Position numbers and translations under genes: made by a program. DNA of 64,000 nucleotides from Isoetes taiwanensis (taxonomy: Eukaryota; Streptophyta; Lycopodiopsida; Isoetales; Isoetaceae): NCBI GenBank assembly GCA_021234155.1, contig JAJEKV010000041.1, positions 4,454,829 to 4,518,828 on the forward strand. Reading direction: 5' to 3'. Position 1 is the stretch's first letter; each line of letters starts with the position of its first letter. This document shows, one piece after another, positions 45,235-55,545 of this stretch. The notes under the pieces are model-generated. The model saw only the letters and a program-made list of their open reading frames with translations, did no database searches and was not told the origin of the DNA.

Positions 45235-45390
45235 CTTTATGCTGATGATGTGATCTTGAGTTCCTCTCCCCCCCCAAGGGTCTTCAAAAATACTAAATAA
45301 AGTTAGATGCCTTTTGCAAAAGAAGGACGCTGCAAGTTAACCTGTAGAAGACTAACGTGATGTCCCTTAAAACCTCTTGCGCAGGAATAA
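45235..45390 (+). pseudogene. LINE reverse-transcriptase fragment
   Basis: GCLYADDVILSSS contains the catalytic YADD box, followed, after a one-base slip, by a stretch resembling LNKLDAFCKRRTLQVNL, the usual non-LTR RT continuation. Only about 50 codons survive. It is closer to the nested LINE than to the L1. Confidence 0.6.
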
Positions 45391-47036
45391 AGGAGAATGC
45401 TTTCCTTTCTCAAGGGTAAACTGGAAATTATATTCTGCTCTACATACTTGACACACTCTTTAGATTAGCCTAAAGGCTATGCCTCCCTCGCTCCTTTAGA
45501 AAAGCAATCACATGAAGCTCCTTCTCTTTAACATGCTAGTAAAACATGCAGCCTATATGAGTCGCAGCTATGTGCGGACAATTTGGAAAATGATGATTAG
45601 ATAGAATACGCCATTTTGGCAAAACAAGAAGGGCAGATGAGTCTCCCCTTGTTGGCATATGTCTCTTTAAAACCTTGTCTAAAGGCCAAATTCGAAATGA
45701 TGATAAAAGACAGCCTCTATTGGTGGCAAGATGTGAGGCTTTGAGAGAGGGGCATGTTCTCCATAGGAGGCTTATCCTGTACATAAAATTCCTCATTTTG
45801 GCAGGTGTATTATTCAAGCAATTAATAAGCACCTAAGGCATGAGGCTCAATCTAATGACAGGGTCATCATACATGGGTTTTATACATCCATATCAGCATG
45901 ATGATCCCACGACTGAAGCAACAATAATCCAATTCCAGCATTGTTGGCTAAAAAGAGCGTTGCTGATATCCTAAGGCAAACTTACAAATGCCAGATAGTA
46001 TATTAGTGTTGCAAAGCTGAGCACCACGAAGATGTACTGGAATACATTATACCTGTGGAAATAGCAATATATAAAGTCAAGAAGTTAATGAAAATATGGA
46101 TCGCAACATGCAACACATCATACCTAAAAAGGTACTTGATTCCACGCAGGGATTCTAGCGTAAGACCAAAAATTTCCTGCACAGCAGTGGCTCGTGCATA
46201 CAAACTAAATGCCTTTGAGCAGAATTGGATAAGACTGGAACATAGATGGTATTCTGTTAATGTCACAAATACTAAATGGAAACAGCAAAAATACTAGCAT
46301 GTCATGAAACGATGAACACTTGATTCAACATAAAAGAATAAGACCCACATTGAAAAGAAATGAGTTCATAAGTGTACCGCCATACCTGCACAATACATGA
46401 ACTTTAGGCAAAAGTCAAAGAAAAAGATTATGTAGAAGATTTCTGCACACATACTTCTTAGGATGTATGGTGATGGGAAGCAGGTGAGGCTGCTAAATGT
46501 GTTCCCATTTGAAGCGTGTTGGTTAAGAAGTAATTGACTGATCAGCTAATTTCAGAGTATGCATATATACTAGAAGAACCAAAGCTAACCTGGAGATAGT
46601 TTCTGAGAATGGCAATCACAGCAATGTGCTCATGAGAGGCACATGAATTTCATGAGCCATTGTCCAGAAGCGGAACAGTCTGGGAGCAATTAGAGTTAAC
46701 CATCGCCGCAAATGGGAAGTCAAGTCGTGGAGGAATTGCTGTGCTCTTAGGGTGTGCTCGAATGGCTTGCTTTTCTCTTCAATTCGATTATTCAATTCGA
46801 TTAGTAATCTTCAAGTGATCATAACTTCTGATCATCCTGGAAATATGTTAGAGAAAAAGGATGCCAATGCACTTGCAAATTTAAATTTACTTTGCAACTC
46901 CGTGCACATGTTCAGTCCACTTCAACATAATCAAACAGAAAACAAAAGCATTGTTTCTCTCATGTTATGGTAAGCCAAATGGAAAATGCAATTAAATAAT
47001 GTTAACAAAACAAGAACTTAGGAAGTAACTTGTCAC
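45391..47036. other. Stretch with no supported gene
   Basis: Minor exon-like frames exist on both strands but do not chain. I searched the minus strand here for the third exon of the SmF pseudogene and did not find it. Confidence 0.4.
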
Positions 47037-47304
47037 CTAAAGGTTCATGTAAGAATCCACAGAAACCAAGTACCCTGCAACCAACAAACATAGTAACATT
47101 CCATAATTTCAAACAACATAAATATAACGAAATTCCATCACTAGAACATGAGAGGTAATATTTAGAGTTGTCATTTGTGGTTGGATCTCTGTACTAAGGA
47201 TTAAATATTTTACCTTTGTACTTCATGCCCCATTTGAGCTTCACAATGACGGGCTTCCCAGTAAGGTCATTGAGGAACGGCTTGGGATTGACGGGTATGG
47301 TCCA
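47037..47304 (-). pseudogene. SmF (small nuclear ribonucleoprotein F) pseudogene, exons 1-2
   Basis: Exon 1 (47,304-47,214) reads [20 protein letters not shown] then KLKWGMKYK, ending at a GT donor. Exon 2 (47,074-47,037) reads GYLVSVDSYMNL. Both match the start of SmF, a core Sm protein of spliceosomal snRNPs. The intron position and phase are intact. Two lesions are seen: the start is ATGGACC where ATGG-CG-ACC is expected, putting ATG out of frame, and the exon 2 terminal Q codon is TAG. The rest of the Sm fold is absent. Retained introns show a genomic, not reverse-transcribed, duplicate. Confidence 0.75.
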
Positions 47305-47494
47305 TTTCGAAGTTCTTATCTGTCCATTCTTATCTGTTCTTCCCAGAGCAGAGCCATGGCCAGAGAAACCGGATGGCTTTAATACCTAAAAAGGTCGAAT
47401 AAAAAAAACAACAAAATGGGATTTTCCTCTGTAACCTCTTAGAATGCAATGCCGGAAGACCACCGCTTTGATCATAACTGGAGTTTGAGCCTCC

Positions 47495-47690
47495 GCATTT
47501 TGCTTCCAGCGCCATAACTTCCAACGCTACACACGGACCGACATGCTGGAATTTCGAAGTTTTTTTCTCCACCGTAGATGAAATCAAACGACTACTAGGC
47601 TCTCCACCTGCACAATAATCCCAGCTGGCTGCAACGTGGATAGCCTTAAATCGCTCCAAAGTCTCCACCCTCGTTTGTGCAAACGTGCTA
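47495..47690. repeat. Diverged copy of the 32.8-32.97 kb promoter block
   Basis: GCAACGTGGA...CCAAAGT...GTTTGTGCAAACGTGC aligns with 32,915-32,970, and GC(C/A)ATAACTTCC...CTGGAATTTC aligns with 32,805-32,840. The orientation is the same in both places. In this copy it lies just upstream of the SmF pseudogene on the minus strand. Confidence 0.65.
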
Positions 47691-49629
47691 AAAAAAATTT
47701 CTTAATGTTACCTAACCTAATTCATTATTCTATTAGAGGCAGGTAAAGTACATTAACTCGATATGCCTGCCTATGCCTATAAAATAACCCTAGTACTTAT
47801 ACAAAAATGAAAGGCAAATTTATATTTGCGACCTTTCAAATGACATATAATATAGCATAAATGACAATCATTGTTATAACTTCCTTGATTTAAAAAAGCA
47901 ATATAGACATAAATTAAGATATAAACATACACGAACATGTTCAAAACTCAAAATATAAAAAAAAGGGTACATTGTTCCTTCTAGATGTGATAATCTCCTC
48001 AGATGCTTCAACTATATCTGGAACACGAAAAAAAAATAGAACAAGGAAAAAATTGAACCCTACTTGAAAAAAAAAAAAAAAAAAAAATAGAACAAGGAAA
48101 AAATTGAACCCTACTTGGGGATTTCTTAAAGTTCATGTATATCTTGGTGTCAGCTTCTAGGCTAATCCATCAATTTTCCCAAGCGCACTCTTTTTGAGGT
48201 TTAGCTAATCGATGTCCGGATGGAGCTATATGGAGGTGGAGGTTTGGCTATTGAACTTAGAAGCTCATTTGGGCAGCAAAAAAGTTGGGCTAAAATTTTC
48301 CAGTTTTGGGCATTTCTTCCCATTTACTTTAGCCATTTTTCTTGACAAAAATTCTATAAAATAGCCATTTAGCTAACCTTAGCCGTTATTTTATTCCATG
48401 CTCGGCACCATTCCTCACACCAGGAATAAACCAACATAGAACAAGTTACATAGCTTCTCTAGAGCATGTCGTAATGCATGCTATTCCTCATCAACAAAGC
48501 CGTTGTCCTCCTTAAACCTACCATTATAATGATCTGTATCTCCATCCTCAGGGGAAACACAATGGATAATGCAATGTCTCACACACGTCTAATATGCCAG
48601 AAAACCAAAGATCCTCGGTTCTATACTTGTATTGCTGACATCAGTTATAGTGGCTATCTCATACTTAAATATCACTCCACTAATGCTCAACATAAACATA
48701 ATTGACTTCGTTACCAATTGATTAGTACATTTCAATGCATGTACAAATGAATTCACTGTATGTAGCATGCTTCTTCGTAACCCACTCAAAATGGGTTTCT
48801 TGTTACGAGCAGCATCATAAATATACCACCAAAAGGTTAGAGACCTCGCAACGTGTGTCAAGTTAGCCCGCTCTTTTCTAAGGCTACGTTCCCATGAAAC
48901 AGACCGGGCTTCCAAATTTCTTGTCAAGGTGAAGTCGAGCCAGTTCCCACGTTCATATTTAACTTCAAAATTTGAGGTCAACTTCCAAGGCTGGCTTGGA
49001 TTTTTCAGAAATGGAGGGGGGTTTCTGAACTCTCCGGTTACTTCCCTTGAATCTTGAGTCCAGTCGGAGACGCATGGAAATGTAGCCTAACCAGGCCAAA
49101 TAATGTGGCCGAAATTTGGAATCGTATTTTTGTAACCTAAGGTTTTTAATGGCGTAAATGGGTATTCGTATGTGAGTATGTTATTTTGCTGATGGTGGCA
49201 GGGGGGATTCGAAACCCTAGAATGTAGGCCGACCATATTGTGCCCGGTTGGCCAGAACTGGTAGTGCCGCTGTAGGGTGCTCCAGGGATGGCGGAGCTGC
49301 TGAGGCCGGAGGTTCTTATGTGTCCTGCCTGTGGGCTTGTTGCTTTTTTTGGGTTTTTGGATAAGCAGGGGTCGGGTTGTTTGGTGGGGAGCGAAGGTGG
49401 AGTCTTCTCGAAGGGCACATAGGTAAGCTGACTGTGTTCTTGCCTTTGTTTTTGTCTGTAATTTTCTGCCACACGTCTCTGAAGAGGGCAGCGGGGAAGA
49501 GTGTTGGTTGCTCTGTCCCTGGTTCTCTGAGCCACATTATAAACCTGAGTTCTTCCAATTCCCAAGAGAATGGTGGTGGTTTTTCTGTTGAGCAGGACTA
49601 GAATGTTATAGATGTGAGTGTTACCTTAG
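47691..49629. other. Stretch with no supported gene
   Basis: AT-rich up to about 49,000, then more GC-rich from 49,190. An ORF at 49,146-49,565 (minus) has a biased proline, serine and threonine content and is not convincing. A poly(A) with flanking repeats at 48.03-48.12 kb is listed separately. Confidence 0.4.
48030..48117 (+). repeat. Direct repeat flanking a bare poly(A) tract
   Basis: TAGAACAAGGAAAAAATTGA...CCCTACTTG occurs twice, ending at 48,066 and 48,117, and is separated only by a run of A residues (48,067-48,087). This is the layout of a target-site duplication around a retroinsertion that kept nothing but its tail. Confidence 0.7.
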
Positions 49630-49869
49630 GTCTGTCTGGGCAAGGATGTGCCCATGAGTTTTTATGATGGTCTTGTGGGGTTTTGCAATCGGAGGTGTGT
49701 TGCTGGAGCTGTGGCCATGGAACGTGGTGCTACTGTAGATCATTTGCATTGCCAGGCTATGTTTAGAGCCCGGTTTAAAAGTCCTAGGGCCATGAATGAT
49801 GCCATAATATGCAACGAATTGATGACACACATACAACGTCCTCGTCCCTTCGGAGCTTCAATAGAATAG
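49630..49869 (+). pseudogene. Possible HUH (Rep-like) endonuclease fragment
   Basis: After a TTAG acceptor-like site the frame reads VPMSFYDGLVGFCNRRCVAG, then MERGATVDHLHCQAMFRARF and KSPRAMNDAI, ending in TAG at 49,867. H-L-H-C-Q has the HxHxQ form of HUH endonucleases, and a basic stretch with K-x-x-R follows as in Rep proteins. Such proteins in eukaryote genomes belong to Helitrons, Replitrons or integrated single-stranded DNA replicons. No catalytic tyrosine or helicase is visible nearby, so this is a fragment and the assignment is tentative. Confidence 0.3.
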
Positions 49870-50067
49870 TAGGATACAGCAGTTTTTCCCAAGCTTACAT
49901 GGATATTATATCTTCTGCCACATGGATTTTCTTTAAATACGCGTGGATTTTTCCTATCTACGCTTATGTGGATCCAAATACGTGATTTATTACGGGAGGA
50001 TATATTACCTCGAAAACGAATTTACAAGGCCGGTATGAATATGTAAATACTAGAACGAAGGATAAGC

Positions 50068-50173
50068 ATGGCTATGGCGATGGCAGCGCCACTCTTTACG
50101 CCATGTTCCCATGTGGCTTCCGCCGCTGGAGCCAACAGTCTCCTTGCGCCTTTCCCCGGCAAGCTTTCTCCAG
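50068..50173 (+). CDS. Candidate transit-peptide first exon of the DYW gene
   Basis: MAMAMAAPLFTPCSHVASAA and a further 15 residues, rich in A, S and P without acidic residues, end at CAG|GTAAAG. This is what a plastid-targeting first exon looks like, and the PPR-DYW frame 1.15 kb downstream lacks an obvious transit peptide. I could not connect them with one clean phase, because the inverted repeat lies between. It may instead belong to an unrelated or broken gene. Confidence 0.35.
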
Positions 50174-50779
50174 GTAAAGGTTTTCATTGTTGAGCTTGAT
50201 GGATTGTTTGGCTTTGTGTTTACGCGATGAAAATGAATATTTATCGCGCATAATAGATGTTGCATTCCCAATGCCTATATTGAGAACAATGTTCAAGTAG
50301 AAGCCCAAGGTATGACAAAATTAAATATTCAGCTAAGAACTTCACGTTCATGTAGTTTAAAACTGCCTTCCATCATAATTTGAGCTGTGAGAATCCAGCT
50401 GCGAAATAAGGAGTTTTTCAGGCTCTCTTTGGGGTACTTGGCACTTAGGTCAGGACCAGAATTTAAGAACATATTATGATGGCTTCTATGGAAAGTTCCA
50501 AAATTTCTGTGACGGTAAGGCATTTATTGCAGCCAAGCAGACATGAATATCATTATGTGTGCTCTGTTTATGGAGCATTCCCAATATAAGCTTTATACAG
50601 CAGTGTATAATCTTGTAGAAAGTTTAAGGCTGTATGCATAGTTGCCATTCCGAATTTCTGATCAGGCATTGCTTTCTCTAATGCAAGTCCATCTTCATAA
50701 TACTAGGGTGTAAATCTTTGGAATCATTCACAATTGGGCTTACGAAGGCTCAATATGCATGCTTACTGCTGCAGCACCG

Positions 50780-51110
50780 CCGCTCGCGGCCCACCCGCTC
50801 GCCTGTCGGCCGCCAGGAAATTTCAAGGCGAAATTTTCTGCCGGTGAAAATTACCTATTCCTTATATTAGAATTAGACGAAGACACTTATCTCCAGCAGC
50901 ATGGCCATGCCTCGACTATTTCAATTCAGATCTCTAGCTTTACTCCAGCAGAGCTTTGTGTTGAAGTCTTTCATACAATTGCCTGCGTGTTAACGTTTAA
51001 ATATGATGGCAGTTTTAATTTCACATGTTACTCCGGCACCAATGCTTGCACGCCCAACTGGGACTGTATCCTGTTGCGGCACTAATTCTCCAACTACGTC
51101 CATTTTGACA
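50780..51110 (+). repeat. Left inverted repeat flanking the DYW PPR gene
   Basis: From CGCTCGCGGCCCACCCGCTC to CTACGTCCATTTTGACA this is the reverse complement of 55,131-55,470 with only a handful of substitutions and one 5-bp indel. The outer end fades around 50,777-50,785. The open frame inside it (50,759-51,085) has no known relatives. Confidence 0.92.
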
Positions 51111-51118
51111 AATTCCAG

Positions 51119-51242
51119 TTCAGACTTGGTGCCTGCTATTCATTTGCTTCATGATATTTCAGACTTGGTGCCTGCTATTCATTTGCTTCATGATATTTCA
51201 GATGAGCCTAGCAATGTCTCGTCTCAGTGGGGAAACAATAAA
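51119..51242 (+). CDS. Candidate upstream exon of the DYW gene with a 39-bp duplication
   Basis: Between a CCAG acceptor and a GTAAGT donor, one frame gives SDLVPAIHLLHDI twice in tandem and then SDEPSNVSSQWGNNK. It joins in frame, through the intron 51,243-51,317, to ATA ATG GCA AAG of the main PPR exon. The 39-bp duplication is in frame (13 residues). It begins eight bases inside the left inverted repeat border. Confidence 0.5.
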
Positions 51243-51320
51243 GTAAGTGCCCATGACATCTCTATGGAAATAGCATTTCAAAATGATGGTCTCAGTTAGA
51301 ATCTTGATTGGTCGCAGATA

Positions 51321-54300
51321 ATGGCAAAGACTCCCCATTCTAGGCATGAAGGTACTGAAGCTATATCTCGGATAGGGGGTAGTCTTCAATCTGATTGGGA
51401 TGAAGACAATCTTGGATATATGGAGATTGAAAAAGGAACAAATGATTTGAGAATGTTGAGCTTAGAAGAGGCTCTCGACCATTTGGAGCAAATGTTCAAG
51501 CAGCCTTCTGTTGAAGAAATTATAGATATCATGCAGAAGTGTAGGAGAATAAGAAGCCTACAATATGCCAAGCGCTTGCATTTATACATTTGCAGTAATG
51601 GGCTTGAGGTTCAGGCAACTCTAGGGAACCACATTGTGCCAATGTTTGTGCAATGTGGAAGCATGTACGATGCTCAACGTGCCTTTGACGTGTTGGTTTA
51701 TCGAAATGAACATTCTTGGACTTCAAATATCTTAGGGTATATTGAACATGAGCAACCAGTGTATTCTCTTAGCATGTATCAGGAAATGAGAAAATATAAC
51801 GTGTATCCTAGCAGCTATACACTTGTCGCTGTTCTGAGAGCTTGTATCAGAACCAGAGATTTAGAAAGAGGTCGAAAGATTCATATTGAAATAGTAAGAA
51901 GAGGATTTGATAGGAACCCATTTGTCGGAAGTACTGTTATTAACATGTATTCCAAATGTTGCTCACCTGGAGAAGCACGAGAAAGTTTTGATAAGCTATC
52001 AGTGCGGAATGTCGTAACCTGGAATGCATTAATCTCAGGGTATGTTGAAAATGGTGATGGTCAGGAGGCATTGCGCTGTTTTCAACGAATGCAACTTGAA
52101 GGCATGTCTCCTGATACTACCACATTTATTTGCAGCTTGAAAGCTTGTGGCATGTTGAGGACTACAGACAGTGGTAGAGCCATACACAGGAAAGCTACAG
52201 AAAAAGGGTTGGATAAAGATATTTTTGTTGCAAATACCATAATTGACATGTATGCAAAATGTGGAGCAATGTATGAGGCTCGAGAAGTTTTTGACAAATT
52301 GGTAGCTCGTAATGTTGTGTCCTGGAATGTGCTGATTGCAGGATATTCTGAAAATGCAGCCGGGGAGGCTTTGAAATGTTTTGAACAAATGATATTAGAG
52401 GGCATGCCTGCAGACGTTATCACATTCATTTGCACTTTGAAGGTCTGTGCCAGTACTGGTAACATAGATAAGGGGCGGGAAATACACCATAATATAAAGG
52501 GAAAAAGGTTTGAGAGGGACCTTTTCCTTGGCAACACATTGGTTGACATGTATGCCAAATGTGGTGCACTTACTGATGCCCAGCAGGTCTTTGATGAGCT
52601 ACGAGTGCGTGATGTTGTGTCATGGAGTGTTTTAATTGGAGGATATGCTGAAAATGGTCATGGCGAGGAATCATTGCGGATATTTGAACGGATGCAACTA
52701 GAGGGTCCACCTCCAGATAGTGCAACATTTGTTTGCTGTTTGAAAGCTTGTAGCAGCTTAGGAATTGTAGAGAAGGGCCGAGAAATACACTCAATAATTT
52801 TACAAAACCACTTTGAGAAAGACACTTTAGTTGGTACTAGTTTGATAGACATGTATGCTAAATGTGGCTCAATGATGGAAGCGCAGGAAGTCTTTGACAG
52901 GTTACCAATTAGAAATGTTATTTCTTGGACATCATTAATTGAAGGGTATGCTGGAAACGGACTTAGTCACGAAGCCCTGAGGTGTCTTGAGCAGATGCAG
53001 GTGGAGTATATTTGTCCAAATGCTGTCACATTCCTTTGCAGTTTAAAAGCATGTTGCAGCATTGGAGCTATATGTACAGCACGGAAAATTCATGCTCAGG
53101 TTGTACAAACAGGGTTACTGGAAAACCTTAGCATTGGAAATTGTTTGGTCGGCATTTATGCAAAGCATGGCTACCTTGCAGAAGCACATGAAGTGTTTGA
53201 TAGACAAGAAGCAAAGGATGTAGTGTCTTGGACTGCTCTGATATCTGGATATGCTGAGAATGGCCTTGGTGAAGAGGCGCTGAAATGTTTCCGAGAAATG
53301 TTATTGCATGATGTTTCTCCAGATGCTATAACTTTTCTTTCTTGTCTAAAAGCTTGTGGGGACGTGGGATCTGTGGACAGTGCAAGGGAAATACATGCAA
53401 GAGTTATACAGCTAGGATTTCAAGAGGAAGCCTTGCTTGTTGGAAGTCTTGTTGACATGTATGCAAGATGTGGATTGCTTGCAGATGCAAGAAATGTTTT
53501 TGACAGACTGTCATACCAAAATATCGCTTCATGGAATGCACTTATTGCAGGATTTATTGAAAATGGACATAACCAACAGGCGCTGAATTGTTTTGCGCAG
53601 ATTCAAGTGCAAGGGGTTTTGCCAGATGCTATCACCCTAGTTTGCAGTTTGAAAGCCTGTGGCAACTTAAAAAATGTAGACCAGGGACGAAAGATACACG
53701 ATGAGATTGTTTGCAAAAAATTTAAAGATAATGTTTTTGTTAACAATGCCTTGATTAGCATGTATGCAAAATGTGGGTTACTTGTGGAGGCACAGAAGGT
53801 ATTTGACAAGCTTCCAATCCGGGATGTTGTTTCATGGAATGCTCTAATTGAGGGCTATAGTGGCAATGGATGTGGTCAAGAAGCGCTGAAATGTCTTGAA
53901 GCTATGCAGCTAGAAGGCATGTCACCAGATGTTGTCACTCTTGTTTCTAGCCTAAAAGCTTGCAGCAACGTAGGAAGCATAGAAAAAGGTCGAGAAATAC
54001 ACATTGACATTGTGCGCAGAGGATATGGGAATGACCCTTTTGTTGGCAGTACATTGATTGATATGTATGCAAAATGTGCTTCAGTAGGAGAAGCACAGAC
54101 CATATTCAATAATCTGGCAATTCAAAATGTTATTTCATGGAATGCAATGATAAGAGCATTTAGTATGAATGATGAGTGCACCATGGCTGTGCAGTGTTTC
54201 CATAAGATGCTGGAAGAAGGTATAATGCCAAATGGTGTCACATTCACGTGTCTCCTTACTGCTTGCAGTCGTTCTAACTTTGTGGTCAAAGGTCAGGAAT

Positions 54301-55055
54301 ATTTTAAGGTAATGACAGAAGAATATAATATTGCACCAACAACAGATCACTATACTTGCTTAGTGGACATTCTTGCACGGTCTGGGCGCTTGCATGAGGC
54401 AGAGAAATTGCTTAAGCTTCTCTCTCCATCGGAAGAAAAATGGACAGCTTTTCTGGGATCATGTAAAACATATGGAGAAACAGAACTAGGAATAAGGTGC
54501 TTTGATCAGCTAGTGCATTTGAATCCGCAAAATGCCTCTTCGTATGTGCTTATGGCAAATATTTATGCAAGTGAGGGTGGATGGGAGGAAGCAAATAAGA
54601 TCCTGGAGCTTAAACAACGTGCAGGGGCAAAGAAAAAACCTGCAATTGCCATGATTGAGGTAAATAGTCAGGTGCACCAATTTGAAATTGGTGATAAACA
54701 GACTTCAGAACTTAAACAAATGTTAGAGACATTGAACTTATCCATGAAGGATGAAGGTTATATCCCAAATCTTGAACTTGTCTTGAAACGTATAACTGAC
54801 GAGAAGAAAGAAGTCACATTATGTGGGCATGTCACATTATCTGGGCATGTAGAGAGAATGGCTATGGCATTTGGCCTTCTCCACACTCCACAAGGGCATA
54901 CATTGCGTGTCACTAAAAATTTGAGAATGTGCAATGATTGTCACTGTGCCACTAAGGTTATATCTAGAACTGAAAAACGAGAGATTACTGTTAGGGAGCC
55001 CAACTGGGTACATCACTTCAAGGAAGGCCTGTGTTCTTGTGGAGACATGTGGTGA
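51321..55055 (+). CDS. PLS-class PPR protein with E and DYW-type deaminase domains, 1,244 aa
   Basis: The frame opens at an ATG just after a CAG acceptor and may extend upstream by splicing. From about residue 75 it is a long array of P, L and S motifs with the usual phrasing (IDMYAKCG, VFDKLPIRDVVSWNALI, ALKCLEAMQLEGMSPD, CSLKACGNL). E motifs begin near 1,005 (DHYTCLVDILARSGRLHEAE). The DYW domain fills about 1,104-1,244: the PG box is altered (KKPAIAMIEV), the catalytic H1176-x-E1178 is kept as HVE, C1204 and C1207 (CNDC) follow, and the end is CSCGDMW instead of CSCGDYW. DYW proteins deaminate chosen cytidines in plastid or mitochondrial RNA; the PPR array picks the site. An 18-bp duplication (VTLCGH/VTLSGH) precedes the catalytic H. 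No stop or frameshift is seen. Confidence 0.93.
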   Translation: MAKTPHSRHEGTEAISRIGGSLQSDWDEDNLGYMEIEKGTNDLRMLSLEEALDHLEQMFKQPSVEEIIDIMQKCRRIRSLQYAKRLHLYICSNGLEVQATLGNHIVPMFVQCGSMYDAQRAFDVLVYRNEHSWTSNILGYIEHEQPVYSLSMYQEMRKYNVYPSSYTLVAVLRACIRTRDLERGRKIHIEIVRRGFDRNPFVGSTVINMYSKCCSPGEARESFDKLSVRNVVTWNALISGYVENGDGQEALRCFQRMQLEGMSPDTTTFICSLKACGMLRTTDSGRAIHRKATEKGLDKDIFVANTIIDMYAKCGAMYEAREVFDKLVARNVVSWNVLIAGYSENAAGEALKCFEQMILEGMPADVITFICTLKVCASTGNIDKGREIHHNIKGKRFERDLFLGNTLVDMYAKCGALTDAQQVFDELRVRDVVSWSVLIGGYAENGHGEESLRIFERMQLEGPPPDSATFVCCLKACSSLGIVEKGREIHSIILQNHFEKDTLVGTSLIDMYAKCGSMMEAQEVFDRLPIRNVISWTSLIEGYAGNGLSHEALRCLEQMQVEYICPNAVTFLCSLKACCSIGAICTARKIHAQVVQTGLLENLSIGNCLVGIYAKHGYLAEAHEVFDRQEAKDVVSWTALISGYAENGLGEEALKCFREMLLHDVSPDAITFLSCLKACGDVGSVDSAREIHARVIQLGFQEEALLVGSLVDMYARCGLLADARNVFDRLSYQNIASWNALIAGFIENGHNQQALNCFAQIQVQGVLPDAITLVCSLKACGNLKNVDQGRKIHDEIVCKKFKDNVFVNNALISMYAKCGLLVEAQKVFDKLPIRDVVSWNALIEGYSGNGCGQEALKCLEAMQLEGMSPDVVTLVSSLKACSNVGSIEKGREIHIDIVRRGYGNDPFVGSTLIDMYAKCASVGEAQTIFNNLAIQNVISWNAMIRAFSMNDECTMAVQCFHKMLEEGIMPNGVTFTCLLTACSRSNFVVKGQEYFKVMTEEYNIAPTTDHYTCLVDILARSGRLHEAEKLLKLLSPSEEKWTAFLGSCKTYGETELGIRCFDQLVHLNPQNASSYVLMANIYASEGGWEEANKILELKQRAGAKKKPAIAMIEVNSQVHQFEIGDKQTSELKQMLETLNLSMKDEGYIPNLELVLKRITDEKKEVTLCGHVTLSGHVERMAMAFGLLHTPQGHTLRVTKNLRMCNDCHCATKVISRTEKREITVREPNWVHHFKEGLCSCGDMW

Positions 55056-55130
55056 TTTTTAATCATCAAATCATACTCAGATTTACAATTCTTGGGAACA
55101 AATTCATCCCCATTTTTTGGAGATTCAAAC

Positions 55131-55470
55131 TGTCAAAATGGACGTAGTTGGAGAATTAGTGCCGCAACAGGATACAGTCCCAGTTGGGCGTGCAAGCATT
55201 GGTGCCGGAGTAACATGTGAAATTAAAACTGCCATCATATCGAAACGTTAACACGCAGGCAATTGTATGAAAGACTTCAACACAAAGCTCTGCTGGAGTA
55301 AAGCTAGAGATCTGAATTGAAATAGTCGAGGCATGGCCATGCTGCTGGAGATGAGTGTCTTCGTCTAATTCTAATCTAATATAAGGAATAGGTAATTTTC
55401 ACCGGCAGAAAATTTCGCTTTGAAATTTCCTGGAGGCCGACAGGCGAGCGGGTGGGCCACGAGCCGCGAT
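55131..55470 (-). repeat. Right inverted repeat flanking the DYW PPR gene
   Basis: It begins 75 bp after the PPR stop codon with TGTCAAAATGGACGTAGTTG and ends near CGAGCCGCGA. The 5-bp indel (CTAATTCTAATCTAATA against ATTCTAATA) is on this side. No target-site duplication could be found outside the pair. Confidence 0.92.
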
Positions 55471-55545
55471 AAATTTCTTGTAAAACTAAAACCTATGTTT
55501 CTTCGACCTCTGCTTCTCTTCTAACATATTTTTCCAATGATTTCT

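Noticed and set aside
52035-52558. Minus-strand ORFs of 117 and 158 codons inside the PPR gene
   Set aside because: Antisense of the PPR repeats, which generate long open antisense frames by codon bias.
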